A stretch of DNA of 64,000 bases from Lasioglossum baleicum (Eukaryota > Arthropoda > Insecta > Hymenoptera > Halictidae), in assembly GCF_051020765.1 (NCBI RefSeq), contig NW_027469085.1:1736001-1800000 (forward strand), given 5' to 3'. This document shows positions 26,828-40,340 of the stretch, piece after piece. Made by a program: the position numbers and the translations under genes. Every line of letters starts with the position of its first letter. Within the stretch, counting starts at the first letter, position 1. The notes below the pieces were generated by a model. That model had not been told where the DNA came from. It made no database searches and saw only the letters and a list, made by a program, of their open reading frames with translations.

Positions 26828-29800
26828 GAATTAAGCTGTACAACCCAATATTCCGCCAACACAGAGTGGAACCACGCGCAGGATCGCGTTCACCAACCGA
26901 AGCAGAGATGGACATGTTCGAAGAATACGCGACCATCCACGAAGGGTATTTCGATTTGTCGGAGGACGACGTGATGAGGAAAAATTGGAATTGATTCTGC
27001 GAGGATCACCGTCTCACCGACGAGACGTGGCCGATGCCACCGTACCAATATAAACAACTAACGTCCCCTCCCCCTCTGCGGGACGCGGTAAAATTATCAA
27101 ACGTTGGCCGGTCCGCGGATGTAAAAAGGTACGGGAGCACTGCTGTAAAGCACAAGTGAAAGCTTTTGGATTCGAAGAATTGGGAAGCTCGTATTTCCAG
27201 CACAGGTATAGCGAAACCTGAGAATTAAGATGTGCAGCCCAATATTGCACCAACACAGAGTGGAACCACACGCAGGATCTCGTTCTCCAACCGAAGCAGA
27301 GATGGACGCGTTCGAAAAATACGCGACCATCCGCAAGGGTATTTCGATGCGTTGGAGAACGACGTGATAAAGAAAAATTGGAATTTATTCTGCGAGGCTC
27401 TCCATCTCACTGGTGAGACAGGGCCGAAGCCTCCGAAAAAATATAAACAATTAACGTCCCCCTCCTCAACGGGACGCGGTAAAATTATCAAACGTTGAAC
27501 GGCCCGCGGCTATAATAAGGTTGGTGCGCACTGCTGTAAAGCACAAGTGAAAGCTTTTGGATTCGAAGAATTGCAAGCCCTTATTATCGCCACTGGTCTA
27601 GCGAAACGTGGGAATTAAGCTGTACAACACAATATTCCACCAACACAGAGTGGAACCACGCCCAGGATCTCGTTCTCCAACAGAAGCAGAGATGGACCCG
27701 TTCGAAGAATACGCGACCATCCACAAAGGGTATTTCGATTTGTCGGAGAACGACGTGATAAAGAAAAATTGGAATTTATTCTGCGAGGCTCTCCGTCTCA
27801 CTGGTGAGACAGGGCCGAAGCCTCCGAAAAAATATAAACAATTATCGACCCCTCCTCAATGGGACGCGGTAAAATTATCAAACGTTGAACGGCCCGCGGC
27901 TATAATAAGGTTGGTGCGCACTGCTGTAAAGCACAAGTGAAAGCTTTTGGATTCGAAGAATTGCAAGCCCTTATTATCACCACTGGTCTAGCGAAACGTG
28001 GGAATTAAGCTGTACAACCCAATATTCCGCCAACACAGAGTGGAACCACGCGCAGGATCGCGTTCACCAACCGAAGCAGAGATGGACATGTTCGAAGAAT
28101 ACGGGACCATCCACAAAGGGTATTTCGATTTGTCGGAGGACGACGTGATGAAGAAAAATTGGACTTGATTCTGAGAGGATCACCGTCTCACCGACGAGAC
28201 GTGGCCGATGCCACCGTACCAATATAAACAACTAACGTCCCCTCCCCCTCTGCGGGACGCGGTAAAATTATCAAACGTTGGCCGGTCCGCGGATGTAAAA
28301 AGGTACGGGAGCACTGCTGTAAAGCACAAGTGAAAGCTTTTGGATTCGAAGAATTGGGAAGCTCGTATTTCCAGCACAGGTATAGCGAAACCTGAGAATT
28401 AAGATGTGCAGCCCAATATTGCACCAACACAGAGTGGAACCACACGCAGGATCTCGTTCTCCAACCGAAGCAGAGATGGACGCGTTCGAAAAATACGCGA
28501 CCATCCGCAAGGGTATTTCGATTCGTTGGAGAACGACGTGATAAAGAAAAATTGGAATTTATTCTGCGAGGCTCTCCATCTCACTGGTGAGACAGGGCCG
28601 AAGCCTCCGAAAAAATATAAACAATTATCGTCCCCCTCCTCAACGGGACGCGGCTATAATAAGGTTGGTGCGCACTGCTGTAAAGCACAAGTGAAAGCTT
28701 TTGGATTCGAAGAATTGCAAGCCCTTATTACCACCACTGGTCTAGCGAAACGTGGGAATTAAGCTGTACATCCCAATATTCCACCACCACAGAGTGGAAC
28801 CACGCGCAGGATCTCGTTCTCCAACAGAAGCAGAGATGGGCCCGTTCGAAGAATACGGGATCATCCACGAAGGGTATTTCGATTTGTCGGAGGACGACGT
28901 GATGAGGAAAAATTGGAATTGATTCTGCGAGGATCACCGTCTCACCGGCGAGACGTGGCCGATGCCACCGTACCAATATAAACAACTAACGTCCCCTCCC
29001 CCTCGTCGGGACGCGGGAAAATTATCGAACGTTGGCCGGTCCGCGGATGTAAAAACGTTCGGGAGCACTGCTGTAAAGCACAAGTGAGAGCTTCTGGATT
29101 CGAAGAATTGCAAGCTCTTAATATCACCATAGGTCTTGCGATCCCTGAGAATTAAGCTGTGGAGCCCAATATTGCACCAACACAGAGTGGAACCACACGC
29201 AGGATCTCGTTCTGCAACCGTAGCAGAGATGGACCCGTTCGAAGCATACGCGACCATCCACAAAGGGTCATTTCGATTCGTCGGAGAACGACGTGATAAA
29301 GAAAAATTGGAATTTATTCTGCGAGGCTCTCCGTCTCACTGGTGACACAGGGCCGAAGCCTCCGAAAAATATAAACAATTATCGTCCCCCTCCTCAACGG
29401 GACGCGGTAAAATTATCAAACGTTGAACGGTCCGCGGCTATAATAAGGTTGGTGCGCACTGCTGTAAAGCACAAGTGAAAGCTTTTGGATTCGAAGAATT
29501 GCAAGCCCTTATTACCACCACTGGTCTAGCGAAACGTGGGAATTAAGCTGTACATCCCAATATTCCACCAACACAGAGTGGAACCACGCGCAGGATCTCG
29601 TTCTCCAACAGAAGCAGAGATGGACCCGTTCGAAGAATACGGGATCATCCACGAAGGGTATTTCGATTTGTCGGATGACGACGTGATGAGGAAAAATTGG
29701 AATTGATTCTGCGACGATCACCGTCTCACCGGCGAGACGTGGCCGATACCACCGTACCAATATAAACAACTAACGTCCCCTCCCCCTCGTCGGGACGCGG

Positions 29801-32800
29801 TAAAATTATCGAACGTTGACCGGTCCGCGGATATAAAAAGGTTCGGGAGCACTGCTGTAAAGCACAAGTGAGAGCTTCTGGATTCGAAGAATTGCAAGCT
29901 CTTAATATCACCATAGGTCTTGCGATCCCTGAGAATTAAGCTGTGGAGCCCAATATTGCACCAACACAGAGTGGAACCACACGCAGGATCTCGTTCTGCA
30001 ACCGTAGCAGAGAAGGACCCGTTCGAAGCATACGCGACCATCCACAAAGGGTCATTTCGATTTGTCGGATGACGACGTGATGAGGAAAAATTGGAATTGA
30101 TTCTGCGAGGATCACCGTCTCACCGGCGAGACGTGGCCGATGCCACCGTACCAATATAAACAACTAACGTCCCCTCCCCCTCGTCGGGACGTGGTAAAAT
30201 TATCGAACGTTGACCGGTCCGCGGATATAAAAAGGTTCGGGAGCACTGCTGTAAAGCACAAGTGAGAGCTTCTGGATTCGAAGAATTGCAAGCTCTTAAT
30301 ATCACCATAGGTCTTGCGATCCCTGAGAATTAAGCTGTGGAGCCCAATATTCCGCTAACACAGAGTGGAACCACGCGCAGGATCTCGTTCTGCAACCGCA
30401 GCAGAGATGGACCCGTTCGAAGCATACGCGACCATCCACAAAGGGTCATTTCGATTCGTCGGAGAACGACGTGATAAAGAAAAATTGGAATTTATTCTGC
30501 GAGGCTCTCCGTCTCACTGGTGAGACAGGGCCGAAGCCTCCGAAAAAATATATACAATTATCGTCCCCCTCCTCAACGGGACGCGGTAAAATTATCAAAC
30601 GTTGAACGGCCCGCGGCTATAATAAGGTTGGTTCGCACTGCTGTAAAGCACAAGTGAAAGCTTTTGGATTCGAAGAATTGCAAGCCCTTATTATCACCAC
30701 TGGTCTAGCGAAACGTGGGAATTAAGCTGTACAACCCAATATTCCACCAACACAGAGTGGAACCACGTCCAGGATCTCGTTCTCCAACAGAAGCAGAGAT
30801 GGACCCGTTCGAAGAATACGCGACCATCCACAAAGGGTATTTCGATTTGTCGGAGAACGACGTGATAAAGAAAAATTGGAATTTATTCTGCGAGGCTCTC
30901 CGTCTCACTTTTGAGACAGGGCCGAAGCCTCCGAAAAAATATAAACAATTATCGACCCCTCCTCAACGGGACGCGGTAAAATTATCAAACGTTGAACGGC
31001 CCGCGGCTATAATAAGGTTGGTGCGCACTGCTGTAAAGCACAAGTGAAAGCTTTTGGATTCGAAGAATTGCAAGCCCTTATTATCACCACTGGTCTAGCG
31101 AAACGTGGGAATTAAGCTGTACAACCCAATATTCCGCCAACACAGAGTGGAACCACGCGCAGGATCGCGTTCACCAACCGAAGCAGAGATGGACATGTTC
31201 GAAGAATACGCGACCATCCACGAAGGGTATTTCGATTTGTCGGAGGACGACGTGATGAGGAAAAATTGGAATTGATTCTGCGAGGATCACCGTCTCACCG
31301 ACGAGACGTGGCCGATGCCACCGTACCAATATAAACAACTAACGTCCCCTCCCCCTCTGCGGGACGCGGTAAAATTATCAAACGTTGGCCGGTCCGCGGA
31401 TGTAAAAAGGTACGGGAGCACTGCTGTAAAGCACAAGTGAAAGCTTTTGGATTCGAAGAATTGGGAAGCTCGTATTTCCAGCACAGGTATAGCGAAACCT
31501 GAGAATTAAGATGTGCAGCCCAATATTGCACCAACACAGAGTTGCACCACGCGGAGGATCTCGTTCTCCAACCGAAGCAGAGATGGACGCGTTCGAAAAA
31601 TACGCGACCATCCGCAAGGGTATTTCGATTCGTTGGAGAACGACGTGATAAAGAAAAATTGGAATTTATTCTGCGAGGCTCTCCATCTCACTGGTGAGAC
31701 AGGGCCGAAGCCTCCGAAAAAATATAAACAATTATCGTCCCCCTCCTCAACGGGACGCGGCTATAATAAGGTTGGTGCGCACTGCTGTAAAGCACAAGTG
31801 AAAGCTTTTGGATTCGAAGAATTGCAAGCCCTTATTACCACCACTGGTCTAGCGGAACGTGGGAATTAAGCTGTACATCCCAATATTCCACCAACACAGA
31901 GTGGAACCACGCGCAGGATCTCGTTCTCCAACAGAAGCAGAGATGGACCAATTCGAAGAATACGGGATCATCCACGAAGGGTATTTCGATTTGTCGGAGG
32001 ACGACGTGATGAGGAAAAATTGGAATTGATTCTGCGAGGATCACCGTCTCACCGGCGAGACGTGGCCGATGCCACCGTACCAATATAAACAACTAACGTC
32101 CCCTCCCCCTCGTCGGGACGCGGGAAAATTATCGAACGTTGGCCGGTCCGCGGATGTAAAAAGGTTCGGGAGCACTGCTGTAAAGCACAAGTGAGAGCTT
32201 CTGGATTCGAAGAATTGCAAGCTCTTAATATCACCATAGGTCTTGCGATCCCTGAGAATTAAGCTGTGGAGCCCAATATTGCACCAACACAGAGTGGAAC
32301 CACACGCAGGATCTCGTTCTGCAACCGTAGCAGAGATGGACCCGTTCGAAGCATACGCGACCATCCACAAAGGGTCATTTCGATTCGTCGGAGAACGACG
32401 TGATAAAGAAAAATTGGAATTTATTCTGCGAGGCTCTCCGTCTCACTGGTGACACAGGGCCGAAGCCTCCGAAAAATATAAACAATTATCGTCCCCCTCC
32501 TCAACGGGACGCGGTAAAATTATCAAACGTTGAACGGTCCGCGGCTATAATATGGTTGGTGCGCACTGCTGTAAAGCACAAGTGAAAGCTTTTGGATTCG
32601 AAGAATTGCAAGCCCTTAGTACCACCACTGGTCTAGCGAAACGTGGGAATTAAGCTGTACATCCCAATATTCCACCAACACAGAGTGGAACCACGCGCAG
32701 GATCTCGTTCTCCAACAGAAGCAGAGATGGACCCGTTCGAAGAATACGGGATCATACACGAAGGGTATTTCGATTTGTCGGATGACGACGTGATGAGGAA

Positions 32801-34997
32801 AAATTGGAATTGATTCTGCGAGGATCACCGTCTCACCGGCGAGACGTGGCCGATGCCACCGTACCAATATAAACAACTAACGTCCCCTCCCCCTCGTCGG
32901 GACGCGGTAAAATTATCGAACGTTGACCGGTCCGCGGATATAAAAAGGTTCGGGAGCACTGCTGTAAAGCACAAGTGAGAGCTTCTGGATTCGAAGAATT
33001 GCAAGCTCTTAATATCACCATAGGTCTTGCGATCCCTGAGAATTAAGTTGTGGAGCCCAATATTGCACCAACACAGAGTGGAACCACACGCAGGATCTCG
33101 TTCTGCAACCGCAGCAGAGATGGACCCGTTCGAAGAATACGCGACCATCCACAAAGGGTATTTCGATTTGTCGGAGAACGACGTGATGAAGAAAAATTGG
33201 AATTTATTCTGCGAGGCTCTCCGTCTCACTGGTGAGACAGGGCCGAAGCCTCCGAAAAAATATATACAATTATTGTCCCCCTCCTCAACGGGACGCGGTA
33301 AAATTATCAAACGTTGAACGGCCCGCGGCTATAATAAGGTTGGTGCGCACTGCTGTAAAGCACAAGTGAAAGCTTTTGGATTCGAAGAATTGCAAGCCCT
33401 TATTATCACCACTGGTCTAGCGAAACGTGGGAATTAAGCTGTACAACCCAATATTCCGCCAACACAGAGTGGAACCACGCGCAGGATCGCGTTCACCAAC
33501 CGAAGCAGAAATGGACATGTTCGAAGAATACGCGACCATCCACGAAGGGTATTTCGATTTGTCGGAGGACGACGTGATGAGGTAAAATTGGAATTGATTC
33601 TGCGAGGATCGCCGTCTCTCCGGCGAGACGTGGCCGATGCCACCGTACCAATATAAACAACTAACGTCCCCTCCCCCTCGTCGGGACGCGGTAAAATTAT
33701 CGAACGTTGACCGGTCCGCGGATGTAAAAAGGTTCGGGAGCACTCCTGTAAAGCAGAAGTGAGAGCTTCTGGATTCGGAGAATTACAAGCTCTTAATATC
33801 ACCATAGGTCTTGCGATCCCTGAGAATTAAGCTGTGGAGCCCAATATTCCGCCAACACAGAGTGGAACCACGCGCAGGATCTCGTTCTGCAACCGCAGCA
33901 GAGATGGACCCGTTCGAAGCATACGCGACCATCCACAAAGGGTATTTCGATTTGTCGGAGAACGACGTGATAAAGAAAAATTGGAATTTATTCTGCGAGG
34001 CTGTCCGTCTCACTTTTGAGACAGGGCCGAAGCCTCCGAAAAAATATAAACAATTATCGTCCCCCTCCTCAACGGGACGCGGTAAAATTATCAAACGTTG
34101 AACGGCCCGCGGCTATAATAAGGTTGGTTCGCACTGCTGTAAAGCACAAGTGAAAGCTTTTGGATTCGAAGAATTGCAAGCCCTTATTATCACCACTGGT
34201 CTAGCGAAACGTGGGAATTAAGCTGTACAACCCAATATTCCACCAACACAGAGTGGAACCACGCCCAGGATCTCGTTCTCCAACAGAAGCAGAGATGGAC
34301 CCGTTCGAAGAATACGCGACCATCCACAAAGGGTATTTCGATTTGTCGGAGAACGACGTGATAAAGAAAAATTGGAATTTATTCTACGAGGCTCTCCGTC
34401 TCACTGGTGAGACAGGGCCGAAGCCTCCGAAAAAATATAAACAATTATCGACCCCTCCTCAACGGGACGCGGTAAAATTATCAAACGTTGAACGGCCCGC
34501 GGCTATAATAAGGTTGGTGCGCACTGCTGTAAAGCACAAGTGAAAGCTTTTGGATTCGAAGAATTGCAAGCCCTTATTATCACCACTGGTCTAGCGAAAC
34601 GTGGGAATTAAGCTGTACAACCCAATATTCCGCCAACACAGAGTGGAACCACGCGTAGGATCGCGTTCACCAACCGAAGCAGAGATGGACATGTTCGAAG
34701 AATACGGGACCATCCACAAAGGGTATTTCGATTTGTCGGAGGACGACGTGATGAAGAAAAATTGGACTTGATTCTGAGAGGATCACCGTCTCACCGACGA
34801 GACGTGGCCGATGCCACCGTACCAATATAAACAACTAACGTCCCCTCCCCCTCTGCGGGACGCGGTAAAATTATCAAACGTTGGCCGGTCCGCGGATGTA
34901 AAAAGGTACGGGAGCACTGCTGTAAAGCACAAGTGAAAGCTTTTGGATTCGAAGAATTGCAAGCCCTTATTATCACCACTGGTCTAGCGAAACGTGG
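26828..34997 (+). repeat. 21-monomer HOR, copy 2 (8170 bp)
   Basis: Collinear with the preceding 8170 bp. I noticed roughly ten differences, among them AGAGAAGGACC near 30012, GACGTGGTAAA near 30190, GCGGAACGTG near 31853, GGACCAATTCG near 31946, ATCATACACG near 32751 and CACTCCTGTA near 33743. The two copies are therefore about 99.9% identical by eye. Homology stops at the monomer starting at 34998. Confidence 0.92.
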
Positions 34998-37900
34998 GAA
35001 TTAAGCTGTACAACCCAATATTCCACCAACACAGAGTGGAACCACGCCCAGGATCTCGTTCTGCAACCGCAGCAGAGATGGACCCGTTCGAAGAATACGC
35101 GACCATCCACAAAGGGTATTTCGATTTGTCGGAGAACGACGTGATAAAGAAAAATTGGAATTTATTCTGCGAGGCTCTCCGTCTCACTTTTGAGACAGGG
35201 CCGAAGCCTCCGAAAAAATATAAACAATTATCGACCCCTCCTCAACGGGACGCGGTAAAATTATCAAACGTTGAACGGCCCGCGGCTATAATAAGGTTGG
35301 TGCGCACTGCTGTAAAGCACAAGTGAAAGCTTTTGGATTCGAAGAATTGCAAGCCCTTATTATCACCACTGGTCTAGCGAAACGTGGGAATTAAGCTGTA
35401 CAACCCAATATTCCGCCAACACAGAGTGGAACCACGCGCAGGATCTCGTTTTCCAACAGAAGCAGAGATGGACCCGTTCGAAGAATACGGGATCATCCAC
35501 AAAGGCTATTTCCTATTTGTCGGAGGACGACGTGATGAAGAAAAATTGGAATTTATTCTGCGAGGCTCACCGTCTCACTAGTGAGCCAGGGCCGAAGCCT
35601 CTGAAAAAATATAAACAATTATCGTCCCCCTCCTCAACGGGACGCGGTAAAATTATCAAACGTTGAACGGCCCGCGGCTATAATAAGGTTGGTGCGCACT
35701 GCTGTAAAGCACAAGTGAAAGCTTTTGGATTCGAAGAATTGCAAGCCCTTATTATCACCACTGGTCTAGCGAAACGTGGGAATTAAGCTGTGCAACCCAA
35801 TATTCCACCAACACAGAGTGGAACCACGCCCAGGATCTCGTTCTCCAACAGAAGCAGAGATGGACCCGTTCGAAGAATACGCGACCATCCACAAAGGGTA
35901 TTTCGATTTTTCGGAGAACGACGTGATAAAGAAAAATTGGAATTTATTCTGCGAGGCTCTCCGTCTCACTGGTGAGACAGGGCCGAAGCCTCCGAAAAAA
36001 TATAAACAATTATCGACCCCTCCTCAATGGAACGCGGTAAAATTATCAAACGTTGAACGGCCCGCGGCTATAATAAGGTTGGTGCGCACTGCTGTAAAGC
36101 ACAAGTGAAATCTTTTGGATTCGAAGAATTGCAAGCCCTTATTATCACCACTGGTCTAGCGAAACGTGGGAATTAAGCTGTACATCCCAATATTCCACCA
36201 ACACAGAGTGGAACCACGCGCAGGATCTCGTTCTCCATCAGAAGCAGAGATGGACCCGTTCGATGAATACGCGACCATCCACAAAGGGTATTTCGATTCG
36301 TCGGAGAACGACGTGATAAAGAAAAATTGGAATTTATTCTGCGAGGCTCTCCATCTCACTGGTGAGACAGGGCCGAAGCCTCCGAAAAAATATAAACAAT
36401 TATCGTCCCCCTCCTCAACGGGACGCGGCTATAATAAGGTTGGTGCGCACTGCTGTAAAGCACAAGTGAAAGCTTTTGGATTCGAAGAATTGCAAGCCCT
36501 TATTACCACCACTGGTCTAGCGAAACGTGGGAATTAAGCTGTACATCCCAATATTCCACCAACACAGAGTGGAACCACGCGCAGGATCTCGTTCTCCAAC
36601 AGAAGCAGAGATGGACCCGTTCGAAGAATACGGGATCATCCACGAAGGGTATTTCGATTTGTCGGAGGACGACGTGATGAGGAAAAATTGGAATTGATTC
36701 TGCGAGGATCACCGTCTCACCGGCGAGACGTGGCCGATGCCACCGTACCAATATAAACAACTAACGTCCCCTCCCCCTCTGCGGGACGCGGGAAAATTAT
36801 CGAACGTTGGCCGGTCCGCGGATGTAAAAAGGTTCGGGAGCACTGCTGTAAAGCACAAGTGAGAGCTTCTGGATTCGAAGAATTGCAAGCTCTTAATATC
36901 ACCATAGGTCTTGCGATCCCTGAGAATTAACTGTGGAGCCCAATATTGCACCAACACAGAGTGGAACCACACGCAGGATCTCGTTCTGCAACCGTAGCAG
37001 AGATGGACCCGTTCGAAGCATACGCGACCATCCACAAAGGGTCATTTCGATTCGTCGGAGAACGACGTGATAAAGAAAAATTGGAATTTATTCTGCGAGG
37101 CTCTCCGTCTCACTGGTGACACAGGGCCGAAGCCTCCGAAAAATATAAACAATTATCGTCCCCCTCCTCAACGGGACGCGGTAAAATTATCAAACGTTGA
37201 ACGGCCCGCGGCTATAATAAGGTTGGTGCGCACTGCTGTAAAGCACAAGTGAAAGCTTTTGGATTCGAAGAATTGCAAGCCCTTATTACCACCACTGGTC
37301 TAGCGAAACGTGGGAATTAAGCTGTACATCCCAATATTCCACCAACACAGAGTGGAACCACGCGCAGGATCTCGTTCTCCAACAGAAGCAGAGATTGACC
37401 CGTTCGAAGAATACGGGATCATCCACGAAGGGTATTTCGATTTGTCGGATGACGACGTGATGAGGAAAAATTGGAATTGATTCTGCGAGGATCACCGTCT
37501 CACCGGCGAGACGTGGCCGATGCCACCGTACCAATATAAACAACTAACGTCCCCTCCCCCTCGTCGGGACGCGGTAAAATTATCGAACGTTGACCGGTCC
37601 GCGGATATAAAAAGGTTCGGGAGCACTGCTGTAAAGCACAAGTGAGAGCTTCTGGATTCGAAGAATTGCAAGCTCTTAATATCACCATAGGTCTAGCGAA
37701 ACGTGGGAATTAAGCTGTACAACCCAATATTCCACCAACACAGAGTGGATCCACGTCCAGGATCTCGTTCTCCAACCGAAGCAGAGATGGACGCGTTCGA
37801 AAAATACGCGACCATCCGCAAGGGTATTTCGATTCGTTGGAGAACGACGTGATGAAGAAACATTGGAATTTGTTCTGCGAGGCTCACCGGCGAGTCGGGA

Positions 37901-38089
37901 CCGAAGCCACCGCAACAATATAAGCAATTAACGTCCCCCCCTTCATCGGGGCGAGGTAAAATTATCTAACGTTGGCCGGCTCGCGACTATAAAAAGTTTG
38001 GTTCGCACTGCTGTAAAGCACAAGTGAAAGCTTTTGGATTCGAAGAATTGGGAAGCTCGTATTTCCAGCACAGGTATAGCGAAACCTGA
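34998..38089 (+). repeat. Irregular satellite segment (8 monomers)
   Basis: Monomers at 34998, 35388, 35780, 36170, 36531, 36924, 37314 and 37707 belong to known classes but do not continue the 8170-bp order. The monomer at 36924 lacks one base at its start (AATTAACTG). The one at 37707 is chimeric: its upstream junction joins CACCATAGGTCT to AGCGAAACGTGG, and its end is of the GGGAAGCTCG type. Confidence 0.9.
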
Positions 38090-38832
38090 GAATTAAGCTG
38101 TGCAGCCCAATATTGCACCAACACAGAGTTGCACCACGCGGAGGATCTCGTTCTCCAACCGAAGCAGAGATGGACGCGTTCGAAAAATACGCGACCATAC
38201 GCAAGGGTATTTCGATTCGTTGGAGAACGACGTGATGAAGAAACATTGGAATTTGTTCTGCGAGGCTCACCGGCGAGTCGGGACCGAAGCCACCGCAACA
38301 ATATAAGCAATTAACGTCCCCCCCTTCATCGGGGCGAGGTAAAATTATCTAACGTTGGCCGGCTCGCGACTATAAAAAGTTTGGGGAGCACTGCTGTAAA
38401 GCACAAGTGAAAGCTTTTTGATTCGACTAATTGCAAGCTCATATTATCACCGCTGGTCTAGCGAAACGTGGGAATTAAGTTGTACAACCCAATATTGCAC
38501 CAACACAGAGTGGAACCACGCGCAGGATCTCGTTCTGCAACCGTAGCAGAGATGGACCCGTTCGATGAATACGCGACCATCCACAAAGGGTATTTCGATT
38601 CGTCGGAGAACGACGTGATAAAGAAAAATTGGAATTTATTCTGCGAGGCTCTCCATCTCACTGGTGAGACAGGGCCGAAGCCTCCGAAAAAATATAAACA
38701 ATTATCGTCCCCCTCCTCAACGGGACGCGGCTATAATAAGGTTGGTGCGCACTGCTGTAAAGCACAAGTGAAAGCTTTTGGATTCGAAGAATTGCAAGCC
38801 CTTATTACCACCACTGGTCTAGCGAAACGTGG
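38090..38832 (+). repeat. 382 + 361 bp satellite dimer, left of the retrotransposon
   Basis: The monomers at 38090 (382 bp) and 38472 (361 bp) match the pair at 47736 and 48118 beyond the insertion, and less closely 48873 and 49255. CCATACGC near 38195 is shared with 47736 but not with 48873 (CCATCCGC). The 382-bp class is marked by TTCATCGGGGCGAGG and ACTATAAAAAG. Confidence 0.88.
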
Positions 38833-40001
38833 GAATTAAGCTGTACAACCCAATGTTCCGCCAACACAGAGTGGAACCACGCGCAGGATCGCGTTCACCA
38901 ACCGAAGCAGAGATGGACATGTTCGAAGAATACGGGACCATCCACAAAGGGTATTTCGATTTGTCGGAGGACGACGTGATGAAGAAAAATTGGACTTGAT
39001 TCTGAGAGGATCACCGTCTCACCGACGAGACGTGGCCGATGCCACCGTACCAATATAAACAACTAACGTCCCCTCCCCCTCGTCGGGACGCGGTAAAATT
39101 ATCGAACGTTGACCGGTCCGCGGATATAAAAAGGTTCGGGAGCACTGCTGTAAAGCACAAGTGAGAGCTTCTGGATTCGAAGAATTGCAAGCTCTTAATA
39201 TCACCATAGGTCTAGCGAAACGTGGGAATTAAGCTGTACAACCCAATATTCCACCAACACAGAGTGGATCCACGCCCAGGATCTCGTTCTCCAACCGAAG
39301 CAGAGATCGACGCGTTCGAAAAATACGCGACCATCCGCAAAGGGTATTTCGATTCGTTGGAGAACGACGTGATGAAGAAACATTGGAATTTGTTCAGCGA
39401 GGCTCACCGGCGAGTCGGGACCGAAGCCACCGCAACAATATAAGCAATTAACGTCCCCCCCTTCATCGGGGCGAGGTAAAATTATCTAACGTTGGCCGGC
39501 TCGCGACTATAAAAAGTTTGGTTAGCACTGCTGTAAAGCACAAGTGAAAGCTTTTTGATTCGACGAATTGCAAGCTCATATTATCACCACTGGTCTTGCG
39601 AAACGTGGGAATTAAGTTGTACAATCCAATATTGCACCAACACAGAGTGGAACCACGCGCAGGATCGCGTTCACCAACCGAAGCAGAGATGGACATGTTC
39701 GAAGAATACGCGACCATCCACGAAGGGTATTTCGATTTGTCGGAGGACGACGTGATGAGGAAAAATTGGAATTGATTCTGCGAGGATCGCCGTCTCTCCG
39801 GCGAGACGTGGCCGATGCCACCGTACCAATATAAACAACTAACGTCCCCTCCCCCTCGTCGGGACGCGGTAAAATTATCGAACGTTGACCGGTCCGCGGA
39901 TGTAAAAAGGTTCGGGAGCACTGCTGTAAAGCACAAGTGAGAGCTTCTGGATTCGAAGAATTGCAAGCTCTTAATATCACCATAGGTCTTGCGATCCCTG
40001 A
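38833..40001 (+). repeat. Mixed satellite monomers (393, 383, 393 bp)
   Basis: Three monomers start at 38833, 39226 and 39609. The first carries AATGTTCCGCC, a variant shared only with 47342 and 48479, and has a chimeric 3' half (GATATAAAAAGG). The third begins like the TTGTACAATCC class and switches to the GGATCGCGTTCACC class near 39660. Confidence 0.88.
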
Positions 40002-40340
40002 GAATTAAGCTGTGGAGCCCAATATTGCACCAACACAGAGTGGAACCACACGCAGGATCTCGTTCTGCAACCGTAGCAGAGATGGACCCGTTCGAAGCAT
40101 ACGCGACCATCCACAAAGGGTCATTTCGATTCGTCGGAGAACGACGTGATAAAGAAAAATTGGAATTTATTCTGCGAGGCTCTCCGTCTCACTGGTGACA
40201 CAGGGCCGAAGCCTCCGAAAAATATAAACAATTATCGTCTCCCTCCTCAACGGGACGCGGTAAAATTATCAAACGTTGAACGGCCCGCGGCTATAATAAG
40301 GTTGGTGCGCACTGGTGTAAAGCACAAGTGAAAGCTTTTG
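40002..40340 (+). repeat. Satellite monomer split by the retrotransposon (5' part)
   Basis: This monomer is continuous with 46892-46948. Joining the parts and counting the 5-bp target duplication once gives 391 bp, a normal length, so nothing was lost at insertion. It carries ACTGGTGTAAAG near 40312 where neighbours have ACTGCTGTAAAG. Confidence 0.95.
40336..40340 (+). repeat. Target-site duplication, left (TTTTG)
   Basis: TTTTG directly precedes the LTR and is repeated at 46892-46896. Uninterrupted monomers read GCTTTTGGATTCG with one copy. Five base pairs is usual for BEL/Pao integration. Confidence 0.93.

Larger units (their letters stand above)
1..40340 (+). repeat. Satellite array, left part (~104 monomers of ~390 bp)
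   Basis: The stretch is wholly tandem copies of one satellite, all in the same orientation. GAATTAAG recurs at 3, 396, 787, 1177, 1567, 1961, 2321, 2714, 3105 and onward, giving monomer lengths of 389-394 bp for most copies, 360/361 for a deleted class and 382/383 for another class. Landmarks inside each monomer are CACAGAGT near offset 30, GCAGAGATGGAC near 75, TTCGAA near 90, a C-rich segment (CCCCTCC) near 230, and ATTCGAAGAATTG near 340. Most monomers carry a HindIII site (AAGCTT) near offset 330; the class reading GAGAGCTTCT has lost it. No gene is visible. I do not recognise the family. Confidence 0.98.

Noticed and set aside
39463..40116. A 217-codon minus-strand frame
   Set aside because: It runs through parts of three satellite monomers because the period is close to a multiple of three. 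It has no recognisable domain and is not conserved in other monomer runs.
1..40340. Dozens of 60-160-codon open frames on both strands of the satellite
   Set aside because: They repeat with every monomer, overlap on both strands, often lack an ATG start and are broken differently in each monomer class. They result from a 390-bp (3 x 130) period with few stops, not genes.
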